Source of the DNA: an archaeon
Lineage (GTDB): Archaea; Iainarchaeota; Iainarchaeia; CSSED10-239
NCBI GenBank assembly: GCA_029563035.1
Contig: JAKQTP010000138.1
Span: 248,001 to 312,000, forward strand
Length of the DNA: 64,000 nucleotides
Direction: 5' to 3'
Below are positions 52,138 to 61,600 of this stretch, piece by piece. The position numbers were made by a program, and so were the translations under genes. Under the pieces are notes generated by a model that saw only the letters and a program-made list of their open reading frames with translations, was not told the origin of the DNA and did no database searches. Every line of letters begins with the position of its first letter. Position 1 is the stretch's first letter.

Positions 52138-53136
52138 TTATTTTCTACCTCTTTTTTTAATAATGAAATTATCAACTTTAGAATTTTTATTTTTTAAAAG
52201 AATAATCTTTGATGGCTTACAAGTATCTGAGATTTTATAATCTTTTGATTCTTTTTCAAAAGCTTTTGCATATTTTAAACACTCTTCGTATTTAGGCATG
52301 TTGTCTAAAACCAGTGTTTTTCTGGAATAGCCAAGATACATGTACGATTTAATTTCTACAAAATCAGCTTTTGTTTTTTCAAAGATTTTCACAAAGTCTT
52401 TAATATATTTTTTATCATCATTTATTCCTTTAATTAATGTGAATCTAATTACTTTTCTACATTTTAGTTTTGGCATAATAGATATTGTCTTTTGTAAACG
52501 CTCCCAAGAGTCTTTTATTTTTGGGCGATTAATTTTAAGATGTAATTCCTTGTTTGGAGCAACAAAAGAAAGATAGAGCTGTGTTGGTAAACTTTTGTGC
52601 TTTTGTAAAGTCAAAAGATTTTCAGGTTCCATTCCGTTTGTAACTACAAAAATTGTTTTGATCTCTTTTCTGGATTTTAATTCCTTTATCAATTTCCAAA
52701 GATCCTTATAGATTGTTGGCTCTCCAGAAAGAGAGATAGCCACATGGCTTGGTATCTCTGCTTCTTTTAGCTTTGCTTTAGAAACCTTAGGAAACCCGCC
52801 AAAGCCAGAAAGTAATTTTTTTCTTTCTGCAAAAAGCCCATCAATTATGGCTTTAGGCTCATCATAATCTTTTGGTTGAAATTTATCAATAGTCATGTAT
52901 TCTGCAGGTCTCCAACAAAAAATACAATTCTGATGACACCAAAGAACAGCAGGAGTTATTTGTGCACACCTGTGGCACTCTACATTGTAAAATTGCTGTT
53001 TATAGCAAACCCCTTCTCCTCTTAGTGCCTTTTTATTCCACTCGCAAATCTCAACAGCAGAGTGTTTGCCATATATGCCATAATGCTTGTGTTTTAAGTT
53101 TTCTATTTTTTCTTTAGAAATTAATTCTTTTGCCAT
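52138..53136 (-). CDS. taw1: tRNA 4-demethylwyosine synthase (Taw1/TYW1)
   Basis: 332 residues. Radical SAM enzyme that builds the tricyclic wyosine base at G37 of tRNA-Phe. The radical SAM cluster is C67-x3-C71-x2-C74 followed by WRP. A second Fe-S cluster is implied by C31, C44 and C57, with the 13-residue spacing known for Taw1. SLSGEPT is also typical. Abuts the hydrogenase-like gene with no gap. Confidence 0.93.
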   Translation of the reverse strand: MAKELISKEKIENLKHKHYGIYGKHSAVEICEWNKKALRGEGVCYKQQFYNVECHRCAQITPAVLWCHQNCIFCWRPAEYMTIDKFQPKDYDEPKAIIDGLFAERKKLLSGFGGFPKVSKAKLKEAEIPSHVAISLSGEPTIYKDLWKLIKELKSRKEIKTIFVVTNGMEPENLLTLQKHKSLPTQLYLSFVAPNKELHLKINRPKIKDSWERLQKTISIMPKLKCRKVIRFTLIKGINDDKKYIKDFVKIFEKTKADFVEIKSYMYLGYSRKTLVLDNMPKYEECLKYAKAFEKESKDYKISDTCKPSKIILLKNKNSKVDNFIIKKRGRK

Positions 53137-53225
53137 AAAAACACTTATTTTTAAAATATTATTATTCTATATAATATGTTATACTACTATTTTTATAGTT
53201 AAGCATATTAAAAAATGGTGATATT

Positions 53226-54344
53226 TTGAAAAAACAAAAAATAAAGAAAACAAAAAAACCAGAAAAGAAAATAAAAACTGAAGATAAAGCAAAGTTAGAA
53301 AAACAACCAGAAAAGAAAACAACTGTTGAAAAAAAACCAAATACCAAAACAAAAGAGATTAAACAAAGGAATAGTAAGAAATCAGATACTTTCTTGATTA
53401 TAGGAATTATAATTATGATTATTTTAATTGTTGGAGCAGTAATTGTAACAACTATTTTAACCAGAAATAAAAAATCCACTGTTCCAGAATCAGATGCTAA
53501 TATAACAGATAATGTTGCTACCGGATTGACTGAAAGCGAATTTAGAGAAAGATATTCTAAATTAATGTACGATCTTACAGAATTAAGTCAAAAAATACAA
53601 ACCGAACTATTATCGGAAATACAAGTAAAGCAAAAGCCAGTATTTGATAAAATAACAGCAAAATTAAATTTAGATAAATCAAAAATAGATTCTTGTGTTG
53701 CAAAAAACCTTAACATTACTTCAGAAACAAAAGCAGAAGATGCAAAAATTTTGCAAAAGATTGTTAGAGACACACAATTTGCACAAATGATTGGTATAAC
53801 AGGAACTCCTGCAATAATAATAAATAACGATTATGCAGGGGGCTATTTAACTTATGCAGAATTAAAGGAAAAAATAGATGTTGCGATGGATGGAAATGCA
53901 GTAGAAGACCTGTTTTATCAAGAAGAAGACATTTATTTCGGTTATGAGAATGCGAAGGTTGTAGTTTATGTTTATTCTGATTATTATTGTAGCTATTGTA
54001 AGAAGCTAGCACAAGAATCATTAATGCAATTAAAATCAGAATATATTGATACAGGAAAAATTAAATATTTACCAAAAGAGATGGTATCTTCAGAACCTTC
54101 TGCAGCAGTATATGCTAATTGTGCTGGAGAGCAAGGAAAATATTTTGAAGCTGAACTTGAATTATTTAATAATTCTTCAGAGCTTTCAGGAAATATACAA
54201 GTAGTTCAGAATAAACTTCTAGAAAAATATTCAGAAGATGTAACCAGAATAAACTCAGAAATGGAGACTTTGCAAAAATGGGTAGATGAAAATCCTGAGA
54301 GCTTTTCTAAGATTCAGGAATCTTTAGAAGGGCAAGCACAATAA
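53226..54344 (+). CDS. Membrane-anchored DsbA-like protein with swapped halves
   Basis: 372 residues from a TTG start with GGTGAT as SD. A Lys-rich cytoplasmic tail (1-55), one helix (56-78), and a helical region. Then residues about 145-218 look like the C-terminal half of a Thioredoxin_4/DsbA domain: SCVAKN and the cis-Pro loop GITGTPAIIINN (P195). After this, residues about 237-325 look like the N-terminal half: a strand, DYYCSYC (C255, C258), YIDTGKIKYLP, and CAGEQGKYF. In ordinary DsbA proteins the CxxC comes first. So this is a circularly permuted domain or two halves of a decayed tandem. Probably an extracytoplasmic disulfide protein. Confidence 0.75.
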   Translation: MKKQKIKKTKKPEKKIKTEDKAKLEKQPEKKTTVEKKPNTKTKEIKQRNSKKSDTFLIIGIIIMIILIVGAVIVTTILTRNKKSTVPESDANITDNVATGLTESEFRERYSKLMYDLTELSQKIQTELLSEIQVKQKPVFDKITAKLNLDKSKIDSCVAKNLNITSETKAEDAKILQKIVRDTQFAQMIGITGTPAIIINNDYAGGYLTYAELKEKIDVAMDGNAVEDLFYQEEDIYFGYENAKVVVYVYSDYYCSYCKKLAQESLMQLKSEYIDTGKIKYLPKEMVSSEPSAAVYANCAGEQGKYFEAELELFNNSSELSGNIQVVQNKLLEKYSEDVTRINSEMETLQKWVDENPESFSKIQESLEGQAQ

Positions 54345-54399
54345 GTGTTTCTTTCTATTCCATTTTTATTTATTTTCTTTTCTAAATTATATAGATTAT

Positions 54400-54472
54400 G
54401 GGCCCGTGGCCTAGTGGATAGGGCAACAGCCTTCTAAGCTGTGGGTCGAGGGTTCGAATCCCTCCGGGCTCG
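54400..54472 (+). tRNA. tRNA-Arg (TCT)
   Basis: 73 nt. Acceptor GGGCCCG with CGGGCTC (one G-T pair), anticodon stem ACAGC/GCTGT with loop CTTCTAA, anticodon TCT; T arm GAGGG/CCCTC with loop TTCGAAT; discriminator G. No intron. It lies 18 bp upstream of argS. Confidence 0.95.
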
Positions 54473-54490
54473 CTTTAAAGGTAATGAATT

Positions 54491-56188
54491 ATGTTTAACT
54501 TTAAAGAAAAATTTGCAGAAGAGATTTCAAGAATTACTAAAAAAGATATATCTGAAACTCTTAAATTTATAGAAGAACCACCTGATTTTAATCTTGGAGA
54601 TTTATCTTTCCCTTGTTTTTCTTTGGCAAAAGAATTAAAGAAATCGCCACTTGATATCTCTAAAGAAATAGTTGAGAAGCTAAGAGAAAATAAAGACTAT
54701 TTTGATTATGTTGCTGTCGGTGGATATATCAATTTAAAGATAAAGCCAGAAATACTTTACAAAGAAACAATAACTAATGTTCTTGAAAAAAAAGAAAATT
54801 ATGGCAAGTCAAAAATTGGTGCAAACGAACAATATGTAATTGATACCTTTAATGCTAACACCTTCAAAACCTTGCATGTTGGGCATTTAAGAATGATTGT
54901 TGGAGGGGATTCTATCTCTCGTCTTTTATCATTCTCTGGCTATGATTCTAAACCAGTATATTATGGAGGAGATGTAGGAACACATGTAGCCAAATGGTAT
55001 TGGTGTTATTCACAATTGCCAAAAGACAAGCAACAAATTCCAAAAACAAATGTTTCTAAATGGTTTGGAGAAATCTATATTGCTGCAGGAGAAAAAGCAA
55101 AAGATAATGTTGATTCTAAAAAAGAAATAGACGATATTCAAAAGAAAATCTTAACTGATAAAGACTTACAAAAAGAAATCGCAAAACTAAGGGATATCTG
55201 CTATCAAGCATATATGCAGGTTAAAACAGAACTTGGAGTAGAGCTTGTTGATAAAATATTTGAAAGCGAAACAGAAAAGAAGTTTTTAGAAATTAAAGAT
55301 GAATTTATCAAAGAGCACAAGGATATAATAAAGGAAAGCGAAGATGCGATAATTGCAGACCTAAAAGACAAAAAGCTTGATGTCTTAGTATTAATTAAAA
55401 AGAACGGTGCGCCACTTTATGCAGCAAAAGATATTGCTTTGGTTCAAATAAAAAAACAGAAATTTCCAAAATGTAAGCATTTTATTTATGTTGTTGGTTC
55501 AGAACAGGATTTTTATTTTAGGCAATTGTTTAGCTTGTTTTCTGTGATTTATCCTAAAACCACACATGAGCACATATCTCTAGGGATGGTAAATCTAACA
55601 ACTGGCAAGATGGCATCTCGTGCTGGTGGCATGGTGCTTTATGAGGACTTAAGGGACCAATTGCAAGAAAAGGTAAAACAAGTATTAACAGAAAATAACC
55701 TAGAACACCAAAAGGAAATAATTGATAAGATTGTTTTTGGAACAATTAAGTTTGAGATGTTAAAGATTGGTTTTAATAAGACATTTGTGTTTGATATCAG
55801 TTCTGCTCTTGATCTTCAAGGCGACTCAAGTGTATATGTACAATATAGCGGGGTGCGTGCAAAAAGTATTTTAAGAAAAGCAAGCTATAAAAAAACCTCG
55901 AAAATTTCAAAGCCAAAAGAGTTAACTGAAGAAGAAAAAAGGCTATTGTATTTGATTTTGCAGTTCCCAAGCAAAGTAGAATATGCCACAAAAGAAAGAA
56001 AGCCAAACATTATTGCAAGCTACTGCCTAGATTTAGCTCGTGCATTTAATAAGTTTTATACTAATTGTCCTGTGCTTTCTGTTGATAAAGAAATAACAGA
56101 ACAAAGGCTAGCAACAATTAGTGCTTATCTTCAAACCCTAGAGAATGCGTTGTGGTTATTGGGCATAGATATTCCTGAAAAAATGTGA
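54491..56188 (+). CDS. argS: Arginyl-tRNA synthetase
   Basis: 565 residues. Class I synthetase: an N-terminal Add-1-like domain, FNANTFKTLHVGHLR (HVGH variant of HIGH), the ArgRS core with AAKDIALVQIKKQ, GKMASRAGG in the KMSK position, and an all-helical anticodon-binding C-terminal domain. First protein gene of a run leading into RNase P and exosome genes. Confidence 0.95.
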   Translation: MFNFKEKFAEEISRITKKDISETLKFIEEPPDFNLGDLSFPCFSLAKELKKSPLDISKEIVEKLRENKDYFDYVAVGGYINLKIKPEILYKETITNVLEKKENYGKSKIGANEQYVIDTFNANTFKTLHVGHLRMIVGGDSISRLLSFSGYDSKPVYYGGDVGTHVAKWYWCYSQLPKDKQQIPKTNVSKWFGEIYIAAGEKAKDNVDSKKEIDDIQKKILTDKDLQKEIAKLRDICYQAYMQVKTELGVELVDKIFESETEKKFLEIKDEFIKEHKDIIKESEDAIIADLKDKKLDVLVLIKKNGAPLYAAKDIALVQIKKQKFPKCKHFIYVVGSEQDFYFRQLFSLFSVIYPKTTHEHISLGMVNLTTGKMASRAGGMVLYEDLRDQLQEKVKQVLTENNLEHQKEIIDKIVFGTIKFEMLKIGFNKTFVFDISSALDLQGDSSVYVQYSGVRAKSILRKASYKKTSKISKPKELTEEEKRLLYLILQFPSKVEYATKERKPNIIASYCLDLARAFNKFYTNCPVLSVDKEITEQRLATISAYLQTLENALWLLGIDIPEKM

Positions 56189-56196
56189 TAAAGAAG

Positions 56197-56787
56197 ATGA
56201 AAGAAAAATATTTTGATGTAGTATCAAGTGATTTTTTCAAGCAACCTTTTGCTGAGGAGATTTTAAAGAAATTAAATATTCAAAAAATTTATGTGGTCAA
56301 AGAGATAAACAAAAAAGAGGACACGGGTTTTGTTTTTCCAAAAGTAAAAAACACATTTCCTGCTTTTCTTTTTAATGACTTAAATCTTTATAGCAACCTA
56401 AAAAGCAAGATTCCAAAAAATGCATTAATTCTTGGACAAGGCAGCGCCCTCTCCTCCAACACAAACATTATATCAAGCAAATCAGAAATTCATTTATTTA
56501 ACCCGATCTCCTCAGAAACAGCAATTGACGAGGGTTTAGCAAAGTTAGCAAAGCAAAACAATAAAATAATTTTCTTTGATATTAGAGAACTAAGACACAA
56601 CCAAAACAAAGCAATAAAGCAGACATTATTTATTTTAGAATTATTAAAAAAAAGAAATGTTGAGTTTCGTTTTGTGTCTATGGCCAAAGTTCCAGAAGAG
56701 CTTGTAGACCCAATCATTCTTAAGAGCTTTTTAAGAAATCTTGGCTTAGAGAGAGCAATGATAAAAAGAGTATTAGAGGATTTATGA
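56197..56787 (+). CDS. rnp3: RNase P protein component 3 (Rpp30)
   Basis: 196 residues from the ATG with GTGAT as SD (a GTG overlapping the argS stop is the alternative). The PHP-like fold of Rnp3 is recognisable through the central NPISSETAIDEGLAKLAKQN, the IIFFDIREL strand, ILELLKKRNVEFRFVS, and the LVDPIILKSFLRNLGL end. Position next to rnp2 and the exosome genes supports it. Confidence 0.82.
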   Translation: MKEKYFDVVSSDFFKQPFAEEILKKLNIQKIYVVKEINKKEDTGFVFPKVKNTFPAFLFNDLNLYSNLKSKIPKNALILGQGSALSSNTNIISSKSEIHLFNPISSETAIDEGLAKLAKQNNKIIFFDIRELRHNQNKAIKQTLFILELLKKRNVEFRFVSMAKVPEELVDPIILKSFLRNLGLERAMIKRVLEDL

Positions 56788-57119
56788 AAAAGAAAAAACT
56801 AGCAGTTATAAGGCCAAATTTAAGGCATAAAAAAAGATATGTACATTTGGAGTTGCTTACTTATCCTCACGCTCTTGATTCTAAGACCATATATTCATCT
56901 CTTTCAAGAGCCTTACAAAAGCAAAGTGGCATTTTCGTTCAATTAGAAGCAAATATCACAATAATAGAGATGGATTCTAAAGCAAAAACTATATTAATCA
57001 GAGTAAACAAAGATTATCTAGAAGAATTCCTTGCTTCGTTATTTTTTGCGCAACAGGATTTAGGATTATTAAAAATAAAAAACATAAAAAGCACAATTAA
57101 GAAAATTGGCCTAAAATAA
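56784..57119 (+). CDS. rnp2: RNase P protein component 2 (Pop5)
   Basis: 111 residues with the Pop5/Rnp2 pattern: RHKKRYVHLELL, then IYSSLSRALQKQSGIF, and a strand carrying TILIRVNKDYLEEFLASLFF. Overlaps rnp3 by 4 bp. Both are proteins of the archaeal 5'-tRNA processing ribozyme. Confidence 0.88.
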   Translation: MKKKKLAVIRPNLRHKKRYVHLELLTYPHALDSKTIYSSLSRALQKQSGIFVQLEANITIIEMDSKAKTILIRVNKDYLEEFLASLFFAQQDLGLLKIKNIKSTIKKIGLK

Positions 57120-57218
57120 GCTTTTTAAATGCTTCTTGTCTATATTATATATTAGATTAACTATTGTTTTATATATTTAAATATGATATTTATAAAATTC
57201 TAAAATGGTGAGTATAAT

Positions 57219-57941
57219 TTGATACCAAATTCTCTAGGTGCAGCAGCAGGTTATGATAGATCAACAACAATGTTTAGTCCAGAAGGGCATCTTTACCAAG
57301 TAGATTATGCCTCAAAGATTATAGAAAAAGGAAGTCCAGCAGTAGCTATAATCTATAAACAAGGAATAATAATAATTGCTGACAAGAAAATACATTCAAG
57401 CCTTGTTATTCCAAGCTCTGTGGAAAAGGTCTTTAAGATTGATAATCACATTTGGACAACCTGTGCAGGATTAATAGGCGATGGCAGAAGACTTGTTGAT
57501 TTTGCAAGACAAATGTCTCAAGAGAACAGAACTTATTATGATCAGGCAATTGAGGTTGAGACGCTTGTCAAGAAGATCGCATCAGTAATTCAATATTTCA
57601 CTCAATATGCAGGTGGAAGACCATTTGGTGTTTCTCTTATTATTGCAGGCTACGATTCTCTAGGGAAACACATCTTTGAAGCAGAACCAAGTGGTGCAAT
57701 AACCGCTTATAAGGCTTTGGCAATCGGCCAGAACAAACAAAAATTAATGGATTATCTAGAGAAAAATTACAAAGAAAATCTAAGCTTTGAAGATGCATTA
57801 GCAATAGGTATAAAAGCAATATCTTTAAACCTAGAACCAAAACAAAAACTAAATGCTCAGAGCATAGAAGTAATTAATGTAACTGACAATGGCAACACAA
57901 ATGCAGTTGTTCCATTAGAAAAATATTCAAAATTATTGTAG
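57219..57941 (+). CDS. psmA: 20S proteasome, alpha subunit
   Basis: 240 residues from a TTG start with GGTGAG as SD. The alpha signature YDRSTTMFSPEGHLYQVDYA is at the N-terminus, then KKIHSSLV, GDGRRLVDFAR and RPFGVSLIIAG. Forms the outer gate ring. The beta subunit is not in this window. Confidence 0.95.
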   Translation: MIPNSLGAAAGYDRSTTMFSPEGHLYQVDYASKIIEKGSPAVAIIYKQGIIIIADKKIHSSLVIPSSVEKVFKIDNHIWTTCAGLIGDGRRLVDFARQMSQENRTYYDQAIEVETLVKKIASVIQYFTQYAGGRPFGVSLIIAGYDSLGKHIFEAEPSGAITAYKALAIGQNKQKLMDYLEKNYKENLSFEDALAIGIKAISLNLEPKQKLNAQSIEVINVTDNGNTNAVVPLEKYSKLL

Positions 57942-57951
57942 GTGATAAATA

Positions 57952-58647
57952 ATGGTTAAGCTTGATGATGCGGTTCTTGCTAAGTATAGTAGAGATGGAC
58001 ATCGTTTTGAGATTTTTGTAGACCCTTATCTTGCTTGGGATTTAAAGCATGGAAAAGATGTTAATTTAGATAACATGTTTGCGATGGAAGAAATATATTC
58101 TGATTCTGCAAAAGGAAAATTAGCATCCGAAGAAATTATTAAACAAGTTTTTGAAACCACAGATTTCTTAACAATTGCAAAAAAAATAATAATTGACGGA
58201 GATGTTCAATTAACAACTACTCAAAGAAACGAGATGCTTAAAAGAAGAGAAAACGAAATAATAGATTTTATAGCAAAGAACACTCATGACCCTAAAGAGA
58301 TGACTCCAATTCCACCCCAAAGAATAATCAATGCTTTAGATGCTGCAAAATTCAAGTTTAATCTTTCAAGAAAAAGAGATGATGAGCTAAATCAAGTTAT
58401 GCTTGTTTTAAAAAAAGCATTGCCAATCTCCATGGACAAGATAATTTTATCAATTGAAGTAACCTCTCAGTTTTCAGGTAAGTTATTGCCTATCCTTCAC
58501 AAATACGATATTGTCGAAGAAAAATGGTTGCCAAGTGGTGGGTTGTTTGCAAAGGTATCTTTGCCAATGGGTTTAAAGCAAAAATTAATTACTGATTTAA
58601 ATAACATAACCCGTGGTTCAGTAATAATTACTGTTGAAAAACAATAG
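57952..58647 (+). CDS. sdo1: SBDS-family ribosome maturation protein
   Basis: 231 residues. Three-domain SBDS: FYSH domain start DAVLAKYSRDGHRFEIFVDP, LASEEIIKQVFETTDF, the helical THDPKEMTPIPPQRI middle, and a ferredoxin-like C-terminal domain. Acts in release of aIF6/eIF6 from the large subunit. The gene follows psmA by 10 bp. Confidence 0.95.
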   Translation: MVKLDDAVLAKYSRDGHRFEIFVDPYLAWDLKHGKDVNLDNMFAMEEIYSDSAKGKLASEEIIKQVFETTDFLTIAKKIIIDGDVQLTTTQRNEMLKRRENEIIDFIAKNTHDPKEMTPIPPQRIINALDAAKFKFNLSRKRDDELNQVMLVLKKALPISMDKIILSIEVTSQFSGKLLPILHKYDIVEEKWLPSGGLFAKVSLPMGLKQKLITDLNNITRGSVIITVEKQ

Positions 58648-58660
58648 AGAGTGTGATTAT

Positions 58661-59269
58661 ATGAAAAAAATAGTAATTCCTGGAGAACTAATCACAGATC
58701 AAAGAAAGAAAATCGGTGAGAATGTTTTTATTAAGGAAAATAAAATATATAGTTCTGTATTAGGATTGTTAAATGAAACAGGCGATTTTGTTTCTATTGT
58801 GCCATTAAATGGACCTTACTTTCCTAAGGAAAATGACCCAGTAGTTTGTGTTGTAAGAAACATCACTGCTAATGGATATATCATTGATGTCAATTCTCAT
58901 AGCGATTGTTTTTTTCCAAAGTCTTTTGTTACAAGGGAATTAAAGATTGGGCAAATGCTTTTTGCAAGAGTTAAAGGCGTTGATGGTATAGAAGTTTCTG
59001 AATTAGATAATATCAACATTCTTCCAGAGGGTTCTATATATGCAGTTTCTTCAGTTAAGATCCCAAGAATTATTGGCAAGAATGATTCTATGCTTAATAT
59101 CTTAAAGAAATACACATCTTCGAATATCTTGGTTGGAAGAAATGGGTGGATTTGGTATGTTTCAAAAAACGGAAATTTATTAGAGAATGCGATTTCTTTA
59201 ATTGTAAATAATTCTCAAAAATCAAATCTAACTAATACTATAGAAGAATATTTAAAAAATAATCAATAA
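58661..59269 (+). CDS. rrp4: Exosome RNA-binding protein Rrp4
   Basis: 202 residues from MKKIVIPGE (an upstream TTG would overlap sdo1 further). N-terminal strand domain, an S1 domain (about 55-125, VVCVVRNITANGYIIDVNSH), and a KH domain with IPRIIGKNDSML and GRNGWIW. Caps the archaeal exosome. SD-like GTGAT lies 6 bp upstream. Confidence 0.93.
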   Translation: MKKIVIPGELITDQRKKIGENVFIKENKIYSSVLGLLNETGDFVSIVPLNGPYFPKENDPVVCVVRNITANGYIIDVNSHSDCFFPKSFVTRELKIGQMLFARVKGVDGIEVSELDNINILPEGSIYAVSSVKIPRIIGKNDSMLNILKKYTSSNILVGRNGWIWYVSKNGNLLENAISLIVNNSQKSNLTNTIEEYLKNNQ

Positions 59270-59285
59270 AAGAGGAGAGTTTAAT

Positions 59286-59993
59286 ATGAGTAATGCAAAA
59301 AGACCAGATGGAAGGTCTTATGACGAGTTGCGTCCCATTAAAGCAGAATTAGGGATTGCAAAAAATGCTGATGGCTCTTGTTATTTAGAGTGGGGTAAAA
59401 ACATCGTGGTAGCAACAGTTAATGGCCCAAGACCTGTTTTACCAAAACATTTAGCAGATCCAAGTAAAGCAATAATCAATTATAAATATAGGATGGCAAC
59501 ATTTTCAGTACCTGAAAGAAAATCACCAGTGCCAGGAAAAAGAGACAAAGAAATTTCTTTAGTTTCTGGTCATGCTCTTGAGGCTGCTGTGATGGTTGAG
59601 CAATTTCCAAACACCATGATTGATGTTAATGTTTTGATTCTTTCAGCAGATGCAGGAACTAGAGTTGCTGCTTTAACTGCAGCTAGTCTTGCAGCTGCAG
59701 ACGCAGGTCTTGCGATGAGAGGCTTAATAAGTGCAGTTGCTGCTGGAAGAGCAAACAAACAAATCGTTCTAGATCTAAATAAAGAAGATGAAGATACAGA
59801 AGATGCTGTAGATATGGCTTGTGCGTTTTTAATGCCACAAAAAGAACTTGCTCTTCTTCAGATGGACGGTTTTGCAGATAAAAAAGAGTGTTCAAAGATT
59901 TTAGAAACTGCTTTAAAAGGTGCAGAAAAAGTTTATGAGATTCAAAAGAAAGCACTTGTAAGCAAATATCCTGTTGAAGGTGGTATACAATGA
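59286..59993 (+). CDS. rrp41: Exosome subunit Rrp41 (catalytic RNase PH type)
   Basis: 235 residues. Phosphorolytic 3'-5' exonuclease: RPDGRSYDELRPIKAELG start, NGPRPVLPKH, MATFSVPERK, VLSADAGTRVAALTAASLAAADAG. The RNase PH fold appears complete. Encoded 16 bp after rrp4. Confidence 0.96.
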   Translation: MSNAKRPDGRSYDELRPIKAELGIAKNADGSCYLEWGKNIVVATVNGPRPVLPKHLADPSKAIINYKYRMATFSVPERKSPVPGKRDKEISLVSGHALEAAVMVEQFPNTMIDVNVLILSADAGTRVAALTAASLAAADAGLAMRGLISAVAAGRANKQIVLDLNKEDEDTEDAVDMACAFLMPQKELALLQMDGFADKKECSKILETALKGAEKVYEIQKKALVSKYPVEGGIQ

Positions 59994-60799
59994 GTGATGT
60001 AGATATTTTAAAGATAATAAAGTCAGATAAGGCAAGAAAACTTTTAGTTGCAGGCAAGAGATTAGATAACAGGCAATTACTAGATTATAGACCACTAGAT
60101 ATTAAAAGAGATGTTATGAAGTCTGCAGATGGTTCTGCTTGGGTAAAGCTAGGCAATACCGAGGTAATTGCTGGCGTTAAGTTCGCTGTTGGAACCCCAT
60201 ATCCTGATTCTCCTGATGAGGGATCTTTTGTTTTAAATCTTGAGATGTCAGGGATTGCTTCAGCTGATATTGACACAGGCCCACCAAGCATTGATGCTAT
60301 GGAGTATGGAAGAGTTGTAGACAGAGTAATAAGGTCTTCAGAATGTATAGACTTTAAAGAGCTTAATATTGTTACTGGCGAGAAATCTTTTATACTTTAT
60401 GTTGATTGTTATGCATTAAATGCTGATGGTAACCTAATTGATGCTGCAGAATATGCAGCAATGGCTGCCTTACTTGATTGTAAGATTCCAAAGCTTGATG
60501 AAAACAATAACATTGTCAATAATGAATATTCTGGCAAGAAATTAAATATTGACTTAAAAAAGATAGCTGCATCCTTTACTTTCTGGAAATCAGGAAATAA
60601 GATTTTTGCAGATGCTACCGAAGTTGAAGAACTTGCTGGCGACACAAGGTTTACAATTGGTGTTGTTGGTAACGACGTTGTTGCTTATCATAAAGGCGGA
60701 GGAAATGGCACTCTTAATATTGAAGATGTAAATGCAATGATGGATGAAGCAAGTAAGAAATATTCAGATATAAAAATTAAAATATGTGAGGAACAATGA
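59990..60799 (+). CDS. rrp42: Exosome subunit Rrp42
   Basis: 269 residues. RNase PH fold lacking the catalytic set, pairs with Rrp41. Signatures: KRLDNRQLLDYRPLDI, TEVIAGVKFAVGTPYPDSPDEG, GRVVDRVIRSSECIDFK, and VDCYALNADGNLIDAAEYAA. Overlaps rrp41 by 4 bp. Confidence 0.96.
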   Translation: MSDVDILKIIKSDKARKLLVAGKRLDNRQLLDYRPLDIKRDVMKSADGSAWVKLGNTEVIAGVKFAVGTPYPDSPDEGSFVLNLEMSGIASADIDTGPPSIDAMEYGRVVDRVIRSSECIDFKELNIVTGEKSFILYVDCYALNADGNLIDAAEYAAMAALLDCKIPKLDENNNIVNNEYSGKKLNIDLKKIAASFTFWKSGNKIFADATEVEELAGDTRFTIGVVGNDVVAYHKGGGNGTLNIEDVNAMMDEASKKYSDIKIKICEEQ

Positions 60800-61020
60800 G
60801 TACAAAAAAAGTAGGTAAAACAGGAAAATATGGAGTTAGAGGCGGAGTAGGTATTAGAAAGAAATATCTATTGGCAATAGAAGATAAAACAAAGAAAGTT
60901 TGTCCAAAATGTGGGACAAAAGACAAGCTTAAAAGAGTAGCAACAGGAATCTATCAATGTCAAAAATGTAAGACTAAGGTTTCTGGTGGAGCATATAAGT
61001 TCAAGACTACGACAAAATAG
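60796..61020 (+). CDS. rpl37ae: 50S ribosomal protein eL43 (L37Ae)
   Basis: 74 residues. GKYGVRGGVGIRKKY start and a C4 zinc ribbon (CPKC, CQKC about residues 36-57). The position after rrp42 and before Rpo12 is the classical archaeal order. Confidence 0.95.
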   Translation: MSTKKVGKTGKYGVRGGVGIRKKYLLAIEDKTKKVCPKCGTKDKLKRVATGIYQCQKCKTKVSGGAYKFKTTTK

Positions 61021-61029
61021 GTGAAACTT

Positions 61030-61158
61030 ATGTACTATTGTGGTAAATGTAATGAAAATTATAACGAGATGCCAGAGAGCAAGAAATGCAAGAATTGTTC
61101 TAGTAGAATATTCTACAAGAAGAGAGCGCCAATTGTTAAGAAGGTAAAAGCTGACTAG
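61030..61158 (+). CDS. rpo12: RNA polymerase subunit Rpo12 (P)
   Basis: 42 residues, easily missed by size. Starts MYYCGKC and carries the C-x2-C / C-x2-C zinc ribbon (C4, C7, C20, C23), then the basic RIFYKKRAP end typical of Rpb12/RpoP. SD GGTGA lies just upstream. Found at the expected place between eL43 and the Brix-domain gene. Confidence 0.92.
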   Translation: MYYCGKCNENYNEMPESKKCKNCSSRIFYKKRAPIVKKVKAD

Positions 61159-61162
61159 AAAG

Positions 61163-61600
61163 ATGCTAATTACAACTTCAAGAAATGCAGATATCTTCCA
61201 GAAAAGATTTTGTAAATATTTTGCAATGTTTTTTCCAGAAGTCAAGCACATACCAAGAGGACAACATCAGTTAAGAAAGCTTTTTGAAAAGGCAAGTTAT
61301 CTTGGTGATGATTTTCTTCTAATTGTTGGAAGAAAAAAAGGAAATCTTGAGCTAATGGTTTACAAAAGAAAGCAAACAAGTTTTTTTCCTGACAGATCTT
61401 TTATTTTAACAGACATCTTTTATAAGAAACCAAAAGACAAGATAACAAGCGCAAGCGCTAAAGGGAATTTTTTTTATTTTCTTGAAAAAACAGATAGCGA
61501 TTCAGAAATAAAAGCCACACAAAAAGAAAATGAGGTTGTCTTTAAAATCAAAAATGAAATTTTATTTTCTTTTAAAATTTTATGTGAGGAAAAACAATGA
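61163..61600 (+). CDS. Brix-domain rRNA-processing protein (Imp4-like)
   Basis: 145 residues. Archaeal Brix/Imp4 homologue: LITTSRNADIFQKRFCKYFAMFFPEVKHIPRG, then DDFLLIVGRKKGNLELMVY. Likely acts in small-subunit rRNA processing. Starts 4 bp after rpo12 and overlaps pcc1 by 4 bp. Confidence 0.88.
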   Translation: MLITTSRNADIFQKRFCKYFAMFFPEVKHIPRGQHQLRKLFEKASYLGDDFLLIVGRKKGNLELMVYKRKQTSFFPDRSFILTDIFYKKPKDKITSASAKGNFFYFLEKTDSDSEIKATQKENEVVFKIKNEILFSFKILCEEKQ

